Source of the DNA: Acidobacteriaceae bacterium
GTDB lineage: Bacteria > Acidobacteriota > Terriglobia > Terriglobales > Acidobacteriaceae
Assembly: GCA_003165005.1 (NCBI GenBank)
Contig: PLSB01000158.1
Span: 1-48,089 of the forward strand
Direction: 5' to 3'
DNA: 48,089 nucleotides
The translations under genes and the position numbers were made by a program. Under the pieces are notes generated by a model, which saw nothing but the letters and a program-made list of their open reading frames with translations, made no database searches and was not told the origin of the DNA. This document shows positions 1 to 8,247 of the stretch, one piece after another (position 1 is the stretch's first letter; each line of letters begins with the position of its first letter).

Positions 1-176
1 ACGTGCAGGGCGCCGGCCCCGCCCCAGCGCCGGGCATCCCGCCAGCGCATCACCGAACTGGGATTGCACCCAATCCGGCGGCCCACCTCGTGGAGAGAGT
101 TGCCCGCGTCCAGCAATGCCAACGCGCGTCTCCGCCGGTCCTCCAGAAGACCGGCGCTTCCCTTCAGCCGGGGCAT
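1..176 (-). CDS. IS630-type transposase / HTH protein, N-terminal part only (runs off the left edge)
   Basis: Reverse complement of 1-176 reads MPRLKGSAGLLEDRRRRALALLDAGNSLHEVGRRIGCNPSSVMRWRDARRWGGAGALHV; the helix-turn-helix resembles IS630-family N-termini. Partial, so absent from the ORF track. Confidence 0.55.
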   Translation of the reverse strand, partial: MPRLKGSAGLLEDRRRRALALLDAGNSLHEVGRRIGCNPSSVMRWRDARRWGGAGALH

Positions 177-708
177 AGGTATTCTGAACCTCAATACCCA
201 TTATTGCATTATTTATGCAGGAGTCAATAGTGTAACGGTCCGCAACAAAATCACTACAGCCAAAATCCCCAATGAACGTTCATTTGGAGAATTGCCCGAC
301 ATTCTTTCGAACGATTTCCGGCTTCTGCAGCGCCCCATCTCCACGCGCAGGTTTTGTAGCCTACTCTTAGCAGTCAAGACTATTGGAAATGTGCAGTTTA
401 ATGCTTTGAAAGGCCTGGCCCTTCAGCGCCAAAACACGGCGAGTTCCGGATGGATAGAATCCTGGCGAGCCAGCGGCAGGGGGTTTCGAAGTTGTGCGCC
501 GCGGCAGGGACGCCTTATATTAGTTTGAGAGTCGAACTCGATCCGCTGGCCCCTTCCCCGATGGAGCTTCCAATTGAAGATGCGGGCGCAGGCGTCGAGA
601 GTATTGCGCCGCTTGAAGCAGCTGCCGAGCCGGCGGAACCGCAACTGAATTCGAGATTCAGCAGCCAAGGAATGAATCATCTCCTGCGACACTGATTGAG
701 AGGTCGAA

Positions 709-1776
709 ATGTTGCCAGAACAATGGGAAACGTTCAAACGTGCGGCGCGCCGCGAAAAGATGGACAAGATCCCCATGGCGCTGATTATCGACAGCCCCTG
801 GATTCCAGGCTACCTGGGGATCGAACACCTGGACTATTTCCTCGATCCGGAGCTTTGGTTTCAATCGAATCTGAAGATCATGCGGGAGTTCCCGGATGTC
901 ATCTTCATTCCCTCGTGGTGGATGGAGTACGGGATGGCAGCGGAGCCATCGGTGCTGGGCGCGAAGATCAAATTCTGGCAGGACAATACTCCGAGCGAAT
1001 ATCAAACGCTCTATCACCTTGAGGACATCGACAGATTTCCCGACTACGAAGTTGAGGCCGATGGGTTCGCGGGGCTAACGCTGCACCGCATCAAGAGGTC
1101 GCGGCAGAGGATTCTGGATGCCGGCTACATCCTGCCAATGGTGACCTCGCGCGGGCCGCTGTGCACGGCGGGATTTGTGCGCGGCACGACCGAATTCATG
1201 ATCGACCTGGTGGAAAACCCAGCCGGCGCGCACAAGCTCATCGATCTGTGCACGCGGGTGATCATCGACTGGCTGAAGGCGCAACAGAAGGTGATGGGCG
1301 ATACGGTCGAGAGCATCTTCATCCTCGACGACATTGTGGGATTCGTCAACGAGGAGCACTACCTGGAGTTCGCGCATCCCTATTTGAAGCGCATTTGCGA
1401 TGCTTTCCCCAAGGATTGGGTGAAGCTTTATCACAACGATGCCGAAGTGGATGCATGCCTGGACCATCTGCCCGACACGGGTTTCAACGTGTTGAACTGG
1501 GGCAAGCAGCGGCACATTACCGAGGTGAAGCGGCGCGTGGGCGACCGCATGTGCCTGATGGGCAACGTGAATCCGCTGGAGGTGGCGGTGCGCGGCACGC
1601 CGGAAGAGGTGAAGGACGAGACGCTGGAAGTTTTGGAAGGTTCCGGCGGCGAGGGAATCATCCTTTCTGTGGGCGGAGGCACCAGCCCTGGCATGCCCCG
1701 CGAAAACATCCTGGCCATGCTGGAAGCACTTGAGGAGTTCAACGCGAAGCGCGCGGCAGCGATGAGCGTGCGTTGA
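709..1776 (+). CDS. Uroporphyrinogen decarboxylase (URO-D) family protein, MtaA/CmuA-like corrinoid methyltransferase
   Basis: 355 aa; URO-D fold features (FILDDIVGFVNEEHYLEFAHPYLKRI, LMGNVNPLEVAVRGTPEEVKDE, ILSVGGGTSPGMPRENI). GAGAGG RBS; immediately upstream of a corrinoid protein. Confidence 0.85.
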   Translation: MLPEQWETFKRAARREKMDKIPMALIIDSPWIPGYLGIEHLDYFLDPELWFQSNLKIMREFPDVIFIPSWWMEYGMAAEPSVLGAKIKFWQDNTPSEYQTLYHLEDIDRFPDYEVEADGFAGLTLHRIKRSRQRILDAGYILPMVTSRGPLCTAGFVRGTTEFMIDLVENPAGAHKLIDLCTRVIIDWLKAQQKVMGDTVESIFILDDIVGFVNEEHYLEFAHPYLKRICDAFPKDWVKLYHNDAEVDACLDHLPDTGFNVLNWGKQRHITEVKRRVGDRMCLMGNVNPLEVAVRGTPEEVKDETLEVLEGSGGEGIILSVGGGTSPGMPRENILAMLEALEEFNAKRAAAMSVR

Positions 1777-1788
1777 GGACGAGGAAAA

Positions 1789-2430
1789 ATGCCCGATTAC
1801 GCCCTGATGAATCAGTTTCTGTACGAAGGCAATGCCGGCGAAGTGGAGCGGCTGACGAAAGAATCGCTCGCCGAAGGGCGCTCCGCGCAGGAGGTTCTGA
1901 CCGAAGGACTCATTGCAGGCATGAGCGTGGTCGGCGAGGACTTCAAGCACAATGTTCTTTACGTTCCCGAGGTTCTGATTGCGGCGCGCGCGATGAAGGC
2001 CGGCATGGCGGTACTCAAGCCGCTATTGACGTCGAAGGACGGCGGCACCAAGCCGAAGGGCGTTTTGCTGATGGGCACGGTGCGCGGCGACCTGCACGAC
2101 ATTGGCAAGAACCTCGTAGGCATGATGGCCGAAGGCGCGGGCTTCGAGTTGCACGACATCGGCGTGGACCAGAGCGTCGATAAGTTCATGGCCGCGGCGG
2201 AGAAATGCAAGCCGAATATCATCGGCATGAGCGCGCTGCTGACGACCACCATGATGTATATGAAGACGGTGATTGACGGCTTTGACGCCGCCGGCCTGAC
2301 CCACATCAAGATGGCGGTGGGCGGCGCTCCGATCAGCCAGATGTTTGCCGACGAGATCGGGGCCGACGGATATGGAGCCAATGCTTCGGCCGCGGTAGAT
2401 CTGTTTTTGCGGCTGACGGCGCAGGCATAA
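1789..2430 (+). CDS. Corrinoid (B12-binding) methyltransferase protein
   Basis: 213 aa; B12-binding motif GDLHDIGKNLVGMM (DxHxxG), N-terminal cap helices, MSALLTTTM and VGGAPISQMFADEIGADGYGANA. Confidence 0.95.
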   Translation: MPDYALMNQFLYEGNAGEVERLTKESLAEGRSAQEVLTEGLIAGMSVVGEDFKHNVLYVPEVLIAARAMKAGMAVLKPLLTSKDGGTKPKGVLLMGTVRGDLHDIGKNLVGMMAEGAGFELHDIGVDQSVDKFMAAAEKCKPNIIGMSALLTTTMMYMKTVIDGFDAAGLTHIKMAVGGAPISQMFADEIGADGYGANASAAVDLFLRLTAQA

Positions 2431-2438
2431 ATCGAAAG

Positions 2439-2702
2439 GTGCGAACCGTGGCCACGTACAAGGTCCTTTCTTGGAAAAAGATTCCTACGCAGATCAGGGT
2501 CGAGGATGAGTCCGACACTGTGAACGCGATGCTGGACGACCGCTTCATGAAGCTCGTCGACGCGCAAGCCATGAAGGAGGGGCTCGAAGACTCCGACGCC
2601 TACCTGGCCGCGTGGCAATGGAGCGAGGAAGAGGAGCGCGAAGGTTCGGCGCACGAAGTGGCGGAGGCATTGAAGGCCGAGATCGAAGCCAAGAAATGGT
2701 AG
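2439..2702 (+). CDS. Small protein of the 'virulence factor' annotated family (PF13769-like); GTG start at 2439 or 2448
   Basis: 87 aa, MRTVATYKVLSWKKIPTQIRVEDESDTVNAMLDDRFMKLVDAQAMKEGLEDSDAYLAAWQW...; sits between the corrinoid protein and the RACo-like gene. Confidence 0.65.
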   Translation: MRTVATYKVLSWKKIPTQIRVEDESDTVNAMLDDRFMKLVDAQAMKEGLEDSDAYLAAWQWSEEEEREGSAHEVAEALKAEIEAKKW

Positions 2703-2715
2703 GAACTCATTCGCA

Positions 2716-4362
2716 ATGACCGTCACGCTTACCATCAACGGACAATCGATTGAGGCGGCGAGCGGACGGTCGCTCTTTGAGCACGCTGAGGTCCTCGATA
2801 TCGACGTGCCCACCTCCTGCCGCAAGCAGGGCAAGTGCAAGGAGTGTATGGTCGAAGTGGCCGAAGGGATGGACCTCCTTTCGGCGCGGGCCGATCCGGA
2901 ACAACATCTGAAAGGCAGTTTTCGCCTCTCCTGTCAGACCTTTGTGACCGGCGCTGGCGGGCATGTGCGCTGCCATACGATGCGCCGCGGGCAGATGCAG
3001 ATCGAGCGGCACGCGCCGGGCTTGCTGGCGGCCGATGCGCAGGTTCAGCTCGACCCGGCGGTAACCCGGGACGGAGACCGCATCCTGATCGATGGCGTCG
3101 AGGTAGACCGCTCGACCGGGCCGATTCACGGCATTGCGATGGACCTGGGCACCACCACGGTCGTGCTTCGGCTGATGGATCTCGAAACCGGCGAGCTGAT
3201 TGCGGACACTTCGTTTGAAAATCCGCAGCGCTTCGGCGGGTCCGAGGTGATGTCGCGCATTTCGTACGACACCGATCACCCGGGACGGCTGCTGATGCGA
3301 ACGCTGGCCGGATATCTGAGCCATGCGATCGAGAAGTTCCCAGTCGATCCGAAGAGCATCTACGAGATTGTGGTGGTGGGCAACTCCACCATGCGCGACC
3401 TGTTTTTCTGGCAGAGCGTGTACTCGATCGGCCAGAGTCCGTACCAGTCCATCACTGAAATCGAAATGGCCGCGGGCAAGCGCGCGACCACGAGCCTGAC
3501 ACAGACCGGACAGCACAGCCTTCTGCCGATCCATCCTCGAGCGCGTGTGTACGGGGCGCCGATCATCAGCGGGCACGTGGGCGCGGATGCCGCGGCGGGA
3601 ATGCTTGCGGTCGATTTGGTCCATCAAGAGCGGCTCGTCGCGATCATGGATATCGGAACCAACACCGAGCTGATCGTGGGGAACAAGCATCGTATCCTTG
3701 CGGCCTCCTGCCCCGCCGGACCAGCCTTCGAGGGCGGAGCGATTGCATGCGGAATGCCGGCTTTGGACGGCGCGATTGAAGCGGTGGAAATTGGCGCCGA
3801 GGGCAGCTTCGAACTTGGCGTAATCGGCAACGGAATGCCGGAGGGAATCTGCGGTTCAGGGTTGGTGGACGCGCTCAGCGAGTTCTTGCGCACCGGGCGT
3901 ATGAATGAATACGGGCGCTTCGAAGACGGCCTGCATCGCATCGACCTCTACCGGGATGGAGAGAAAGAGGTCTATCTGCTGGAAAGCGATGTGAACGAGC
4001 TGGCTCAGGCCAAGGGGGCGAATGTCGCGGGACTGCACGTGGTGTTCAGCACGTATGGAATCGATTTCGACGATATCGGCGTCTTCTATCTCGCGGGAGG
4101 GTTTGGGCGGCATATCGGAGTGGAAGCAGCCAAGCGCATCGGGCTGGTGCCGAATCTGCCAGCGGCGAAGATTGTGCAAGCCGGCAACACCGCGATCGAA
4201 GGGGCAACGATTGCGCTGCTCTCGAAAGCGAAGCGGCAGGAACTCGAAGAGCTGGTGAAACGGGTTCAGCACTGCCGCCTGGAGACGCATCCAGGCTTCT
4301 TCAATTTCTTCGTGGAAGGCTGCCAATTCAAACCCGTGGAGCCGATGCCGTGCATGCCGTGA
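2716..4362 (+). CDS. ASKHA-domain ferredoxin protein, RACo-like corrinoid activation protein (DUF4445)
   Basis: 548 aa; N-terminal plant-type [2Fe-2S] motif CRKQGKCKEC...C; ASKHA motifs GIAMDLGTTTVVLRLMDLETGE, MDIGTNTELIVGNK, GICGSGLVDALSEFLRTGRM, FYLAGGFGRHI. Confidence 0.9.
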   Translation: MTVTLTINGQSIEAASGRSLFEHAEVLDIDVPTSCRKQGKCKECMVEVAEGMDLLSARADPEQHLKGSFRLSCQTFVTGAGGHVRCHTMRRGQMQIERHAPGLLAADAQVQLDPAVTRDGDRILIDGVEVDRSTGPIHGIAMDLGTTTVVLRLMDLETGELIADTSFENPQRFGGSEVMSRISYDTDHPGRLLMRTLAGYLSHAIEKFPVDPKSIYEIVVVGNSTMRDLFFWQSVYSIGQSPYQSITEIEMAAGKRATTSLTQTGQHSLLPIHPRARVYGAPIISGHVGADAAAGMLAVDLVHQERLVAIMDIGTNTELIVGNKHRILAASCPAGPAFEGGAIACGMPALDGAIEAVEIGAEGSFELGVIGNGMPEGICGSGLVDALSEFLRTGRMNEYGRFEDGLHRIDLYRDGEKEVYLLESDVNELAQAKGANVAGLHVVFSTYGIDFDDIGVFYLAGGFGRHIGVEAAKRIGLVPNLPAAKIVQAGNTAIEGATIALLSKAKRQELEELVKRVQHCRLETHPGFFNFFVEGCQFKPVEPMPCMP

Positions 4363-5603
4363 GCGACAAGATCGAGCTCGCCTGCACGCTTTCATCGCTC
4401 GGCGTGCAGGAGGAGGAGTACGTGCGGCTGCTCGGCTTTCCGCGCGGCTGGGTACTCGAGGGCCGAGCGCGCGAGCTGGCCTCCTGGGCGCAGAATTGGT
4501 ACGCGGATCATGGCAGGCCGTGGATGTACGCGCGGCAGGCCGAGCAGTTTGAGATGGCCGGCGACTCGATCTCCATTGACGGAATCGAGTTCTCAAGCCA
4601 GCGGCTCAGGAACACGCTGACAGATGCCGAGGCGCATAGCGTGATTCTCGTCGCGGTTGGTGCGGGCCCCGAGGCCGAGGAAGAAGCGCGCCGGTGTTGG
4701 ACCGGCGAGAAACCCGACGAGTACTTCTTTCTTGAGGTCTACGCGTCCGCGGTCGTGGAACATCTGACGACGCTGGCCGGAGCGCGGCTCTGCGACTGGG
4801 CGGAACAGCGGCAGATGGCGGTCTTGCCTCACTATAGTCCCGGGTATCCTGAGTGGGATATTCAGGAGCAGCCGCGATTGCTTGAGCTGCTCAAGAAGAC
4901 TCGCTTCGAGACCTTCCCTTCGTCTGTGGAAGCGTTGCATTCAGGCATGCTGCGGCCCAAGAAGACGCTGCTGGCAGCGTTCGGGCTGACGCGGCACACG
5001 GATCGGCTGCAAAAGCTCACGGCCCTTGTTCCCTGCGAGCGATGCTCGTACGGTCCGTGCCAGTACCGGCGCGCGCCATACCGCAGAGCTCCGCGTCCCG
5101 CGGGAGAACAGATTCAGACGCACGCGGTTGACCGCAATGCGCAGTATCAGACCAGCAAGAAAGCTCTCGAACGATGGGCGGAGGAGCGGCTCACCATGCG
5201 CGCAGAGCCGGACGGCTCCGTAGACGCGGTCTTCCGTTACGATGGAACCACGTGCACAAATATGGGCCGCCCGCTCACGTTCCTCTATAAAGTGAGACTT
5301 GGCCCGCGCGCCGAAGGCTATCCGATTCTGGAGCAGCAGTGCTTGCCGGACGTGGGCGACGATGGCTACACGTATATGTGCCGCTTTATCGAAGACGCCG
5401 ATGCACTGATGGCTGCGATTGAGCGGGAGAAGCCCCTCAAGGGGGAGCGGCTGAACGCGGTTCTCGAATGGAAACGCACGCCCTCCGGGGCGGGATGTTA
5501 TTGCGAGGCCTCAAGCCGCGATCACAAATGGGGCATCGTGCTCGAAACCATCCACTATGCCCTGGTACAAAGGGAGTTGGCTGAGGACGCCGAAGAACGA
5601 TGA
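4350..5603 (+). CDS. Stand-alone B12-dependent methionine synthase activation-domain-like protein with C-terminal Cys cluster
   Basis: 417 aa; LPHYSPGYPEWDIQEQPRLLELLKKTRFETFPSSVEALHSGMLRPKKTLLAAFGL resembles the MetH activation domain (SxGYPxxxDxxxQ...LxxSxMMxPxxS); followed by CERCSYGPCQYRRAPYRRAP. Overlaps the RACo-like ORF by 13 bp. Confidence 0.75.
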   Translation: MHAVSDKIELACTLSSLGVQEEEYVRLLGFPRGWVLEGRARELASWAQNWYADHGRPWMYARQAEQFEMAGDSISIDGIEFSSQRLRNTLTDAEAHSVILVAVGAGPEAEEEARRCWTGEKPDEYFFLEVYASAVVEHLTTLAGARLCDWAEQRQMAVLPHYSPGYPEWDIQEQPRLLELLKKTRFETFPSSVEALHSGMLRPKKTLLAAFGLTRHTDRLQKLTALVPCERCSYGPCQYRRAPYRRAPRPAGEQIQTHAVDRNAQYQTSKKALERWAEERLTMRAEPDGSVDAVFRYDGTTCTNMGRPLTFLYKVRLGPRAEGYPILEQQCLPDVGDDGYTYMCRFIEDADALMAAIEREKPLKGERLNAVLEWKRTPSGAGCYCEASSRDHKWGIVLETIHYALVQRELAEDAEER

Positions 5604-6511
5604 AGAAACTCTTTCAGGAAGCGATGCTGGAACGGCCCATCCTGGGCGACGGCGCCATGGGAACGCAGTTGATGCTCGCGGGACTGGAGCAGGGCAACTG
5701 CGGCGAGGCGTGGAATGTGAACCATCCGGAGCGGGTGCTCGAGATCCAGCGCCGGTACGTGGAGGCCGGCTCGGAGTGCCTTATCACCAACACATTTGGT
5801 GGTTCGCGCATTATGCTCAACCGCCACGGCGAATCGGATCACGTGGCTGAGATCAACAAGGCAGGCGTGGCCATTGCGCGCCAGGCATTTGGCGAGCGTG
5901 ATGGCTATGTGCTCGGCGACATCGGCCCATTTGGCGGTTTGATGAAGCCCTTCGGCGAATTTACAGAAGACCAGGTGCGAAGCGCTTTCGACGAGCAGGC
6001 TGCCGCGCTGGTCGAAGCCGGCGCGGACGCCATTATCGTGGAAACGCAGACGTCGCTCGAAGAGCTCTTGCTCGGTATCGAAGCGGCGCAAAAGGCCGGC
6101 GCGCCTTGCATCATCGGGTCAATGGCATATGATGTGACCCTCGACGGCTCCACGTTCCGCACCATGATGGGCATCGATCCCGAACGCGCCGCGGAGTTCA
6201 TGGAAGAGCACGGCGCGCATGTAGTGGCGCTGAACTGCGGAACAGGCATGGAGATGGAACGCGCGCGCGCCGCCGTGGAGCGGTACAAGAGCGTAACCAG
6301 CCTGCCGGTGATGACGCAGCCGAATGCCGGAAAGCCGCGGCTTGAGAACATGAAGGTGATTTACGACGAATCCCCGGAACAGATGGTCAAGGGCCTTGTA
6401 CCTCTGCTCGAAGCGGGCGCGAATGTTGTGGGCGCCTGCTGCGGAAGCACGCCGGATCACATTCGCGCCTTCAGGAAAACCATGGACGAATACCTGAGAT
6501 CAAAACCATAA
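5600..6511 (+). CDS. Homocysteine S-methyltransferase family protein (BHMT/MetH N-domain type)
   Basis: 303 aa; LGDGAMGTQL, ITNTFGGSR, ALNCGTG, C-terminal Zn motif VVGACCGSTPDHIRA. ATGA-type 4-bp overlap with the upstream gene. Confidence 0.9.
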   Translation: MKKLFQEAMLERPILGDGAMGTQLMLAGLEQGNCGEAWNVNHPERVLEIQRRYVEAGSECLITNTFGGSRIMLNRHGESDHVAEINKAGVAIARQAFGERDGYVLGDIGPFGGLMKPFGEFTEDQVRSAFDEQAAALVEAGADAIIVETQTSLEELLLGIEAAQKAGAPCIIGSMAYDVTLDGSTFRTMMGIDPERAAEFMEEHGAHVVALNCGTGMEMERARAAVERYKSVTSLPVMTQPNAGKPRLENMKVIYDESPEQMVKGLVPLLEAGANVVGACCGSTPDHIRAFRKTMDEYLRSKP

Positions 6512-6522
6512 CGGAGCCCAGC

Positions 6523-6852
6523 GTGAAATCGAAACTCTGCGATCTGAATCCAGCCGCGAAGGAAAAACTTCCCGAGCACACCCAAGACAAGTCGGGAATC
6601 GGCGTTCACTATGTGGATGCTTACATTAAACCGATGAACACCAAGCTCGAAGATGGAACCGCGGTGCGATGCAAACGGCGCGGGCTGAAAATCACTCTGA
6701 CGGCGGGCGGCAAAAAGGGTGAAGGGCTGATGCGGCGTCTCGACGTAAGCTCCGATCCCGTGGTGATGCTCGACGCTGCGCTGCGCGAGGCGGCGACGGC
6801 CGCGGGCATTGGGCTTACGGTAGAAGACGGCGCGATGTATATCGAGATCTGA
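6523..6852 (+). CDS. Hypothetical 109-aa protein at the end of the methyltransferase operon
   Basis: 12 bp after the homocysteine methyltransferase; start preceded by GGAGCCCAGCGTG; ordinary globular composition. No family recognised. Confidence 0.7.
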   Translation: MKSKLCDLNPAAKEKLPEHTQDKSGIGVHYVDAYIKPMNTKLEDGTAVRCKRRGLKITLTAGGKKGEGLMRRLDVSSDPVVMLDAALREAATAAGIGLTVEDGAMYIEI

Positions 6853-6882
6853 CCGCCGCATTGCGCATAACCACCTTGTAGC

Positions 6883-6927
6883 GCCGGCTTCCCAGCCGGC
6901 TGTAGCGTAGGCCTCCCGGCCCACGCT
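6883..6927. repeat. Intergenic repeat: two related units tgtagcgccggcttcccagccggc / tgtagcgtaggcctcccggcccac
   Basis: Read directly; each unit is self-complementary in part (gccggcttcccagccggc). Lies between convergent genes, possible terminator or REP-type element. Confidence 0.6.
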
Positions 6928-6956
6928 CTGCGAGCTCCGGGATAGTTGTATCTATT

Positions 6957-8246
6957 TCAAAGCCCGCTGACGTCGGGCGATTCGCCTGTCGCGAAGACCT
7001 GGTCATCGAAAACGATGATTTTTTGTTTGCGAAGATTCGCGACGGTCTCGAGCGGCGAGTGGCGCGTGAGAATGAAGCGGCTCAGGTAGCCCGGTTTGAT
7101 TTCGCCGAACTTCTCCTTAAAGGCTAGCCGCCTGGCGCTTGCCCCGGTTGCCGAGTAAACGATCGCAGCGGGTGAGAGACCTGCCCGTTCCATCAACTCA
7201 AGCTCTTCAAGAAATCCGAGCCCGTGCGCTACGCCGCAGGAGCCGGCGTCGCTGCCGGCAACAATCTCGACACCCATGGCGTGAGCTTTAACCAGACTGG
7301 CCGCGTGCCGGTCGAGAATCTTCTTTAGGTTCGCAACCACGTGCGCATCCCAGCCCAAGCGATCTCGATGGTCCACCTGCTTTTCGACGGGCGAGAACGT
7401 GGGCGCCCACGCTATGTGCCGGTCGCGCATTTTGGCCAACTGATCGTCGCGCAGAAAAAAGCCGTGCTCGATGGAATCTACGCCGCCCTCGATGGCCCGC
7501 TCAAGACCGTCGTCACCCGAGCCATGCGCGATGGTTTGCCGGTTGTGGCTTTTGGCGGCGGCGACAATCGCGCCGATCTCTTCGGTTGTCATCTGCGGCG
7601 CGGTTGTGACTGCTCCCTGCTTGAAGTTGATAATGCCGGTGGGAATGAGCTTGATGCGATCGGCCCCGGCCCTGACGCGCGCTGCCACGCATGCAGCGGC
7701 GGTTGGAAAGCTCTCGAGCGGATCGGCCATGAAGCTGCCGTAACGCCCCCGGCGATGGATCGCCGCGCCCGGGCTGTCGATGTAGGGCATGAGCGGCCGA
7801 TCGGGCGAGGCGCAAAGCCTGCTCAGCGCCAGGCCCACGCCATCTCTATCGCCGCAGTCGCGCATGGCCGTCACGCCGAGGCGCACGATCTTTTCGAGGC
7901 GCCCCCTGGCCAGCTCAAGCAGCTCTTCGGGCGACTGCTTCAAAAATGCTGCGCGCTTGTCGAGATCGAGCTCGCCGCCCTCAAGAAAAATGTGCGTGTG
8001 CGCGTCGATGAGTCCGGGGAGCAGAGTGTAGTCGGGCAGTTCGGCGTCTGGCGTAGTTGCCGTGCGGCCGCTCTTCACCATTTCCGCGGGCGGCGTATCA
8101 GCGCCGGCATAGAGAATCCCAGCTTTGCTGTAGACAACGTGTGCATCGCGCTGCGGTGCTGCGCCTGAGCCGTCGATCATCGTGCCAAGGCGCAGCCACA
8201 CGCGGCGGCCGGCGATTGCAGCAGGAATTTGGACAGAGCTTTGCAT
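6957..8246 (-). CDS. Amidohydrolase family protein (imidazolonepropionase-like)
   Basis: LLPGLIDAHTHIFLEGG, ...QTIAHGSGDDGLERAIEGGVDSIEHGFFLRDDQL, VAGSDAGSCGVAHG, FGEIKPGYLSRFIL. ATG at 8246 chosen (MQSSVQIPAAIAGRRVWLRLG); the ORF track extends to 8282. Confidence 0.85.
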   Translation of the reverse strand: MQSSVQIPAAIAGRRVWLRLGTMIDGSGAAPQRDAHVVYSKAGILYAGADTPPAEMVKSGRTATTPDAELPDYTLLPGLIDAHTHIFLEGGELDLDKRAAFLKQSPEELLELARGRLEKIVRLGVTAMRDCGDRDGVGLALSRLCASPDRPLMPYIDSPGAAIHRRGRYGSFMADPLESFPTAAACVAARVRAGADRIKLIPTGIINFKQGAVTTAPQMTTEEIGAIVAAAKSHNRQTIAHGSGDDGLERAIEGGVDSIEHGFFLRDDQLAKMRDRHIAWAPTFSPVEKQVDHRDRLGWDAHVVANLKKILDRHAASLVKAHAMGVEIVAGSDAGSCGVAHGLGFLEELELMERAGLSPAAIVYSATGASARRLAFKEKFGEIKPGYLSRFILTRHSPLETVANLRKQKIIVFDDQVFATGESPDVSGL

Positions 8247-8247
8247 C

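Noticed and set aside
500-708. Possible cobalamin riboswitch upstream of the corrinoid operon
   Set aside because: Looked for a B12-box-like sequence and found none I could support; a covariance-model search would be needed.
1075-1950. 291-aa minus-strand ORF over the URO-D gene
   Set aside because: Antisense shadow ORF with biased composition; the forward frame has clear family motifs and an RBS.
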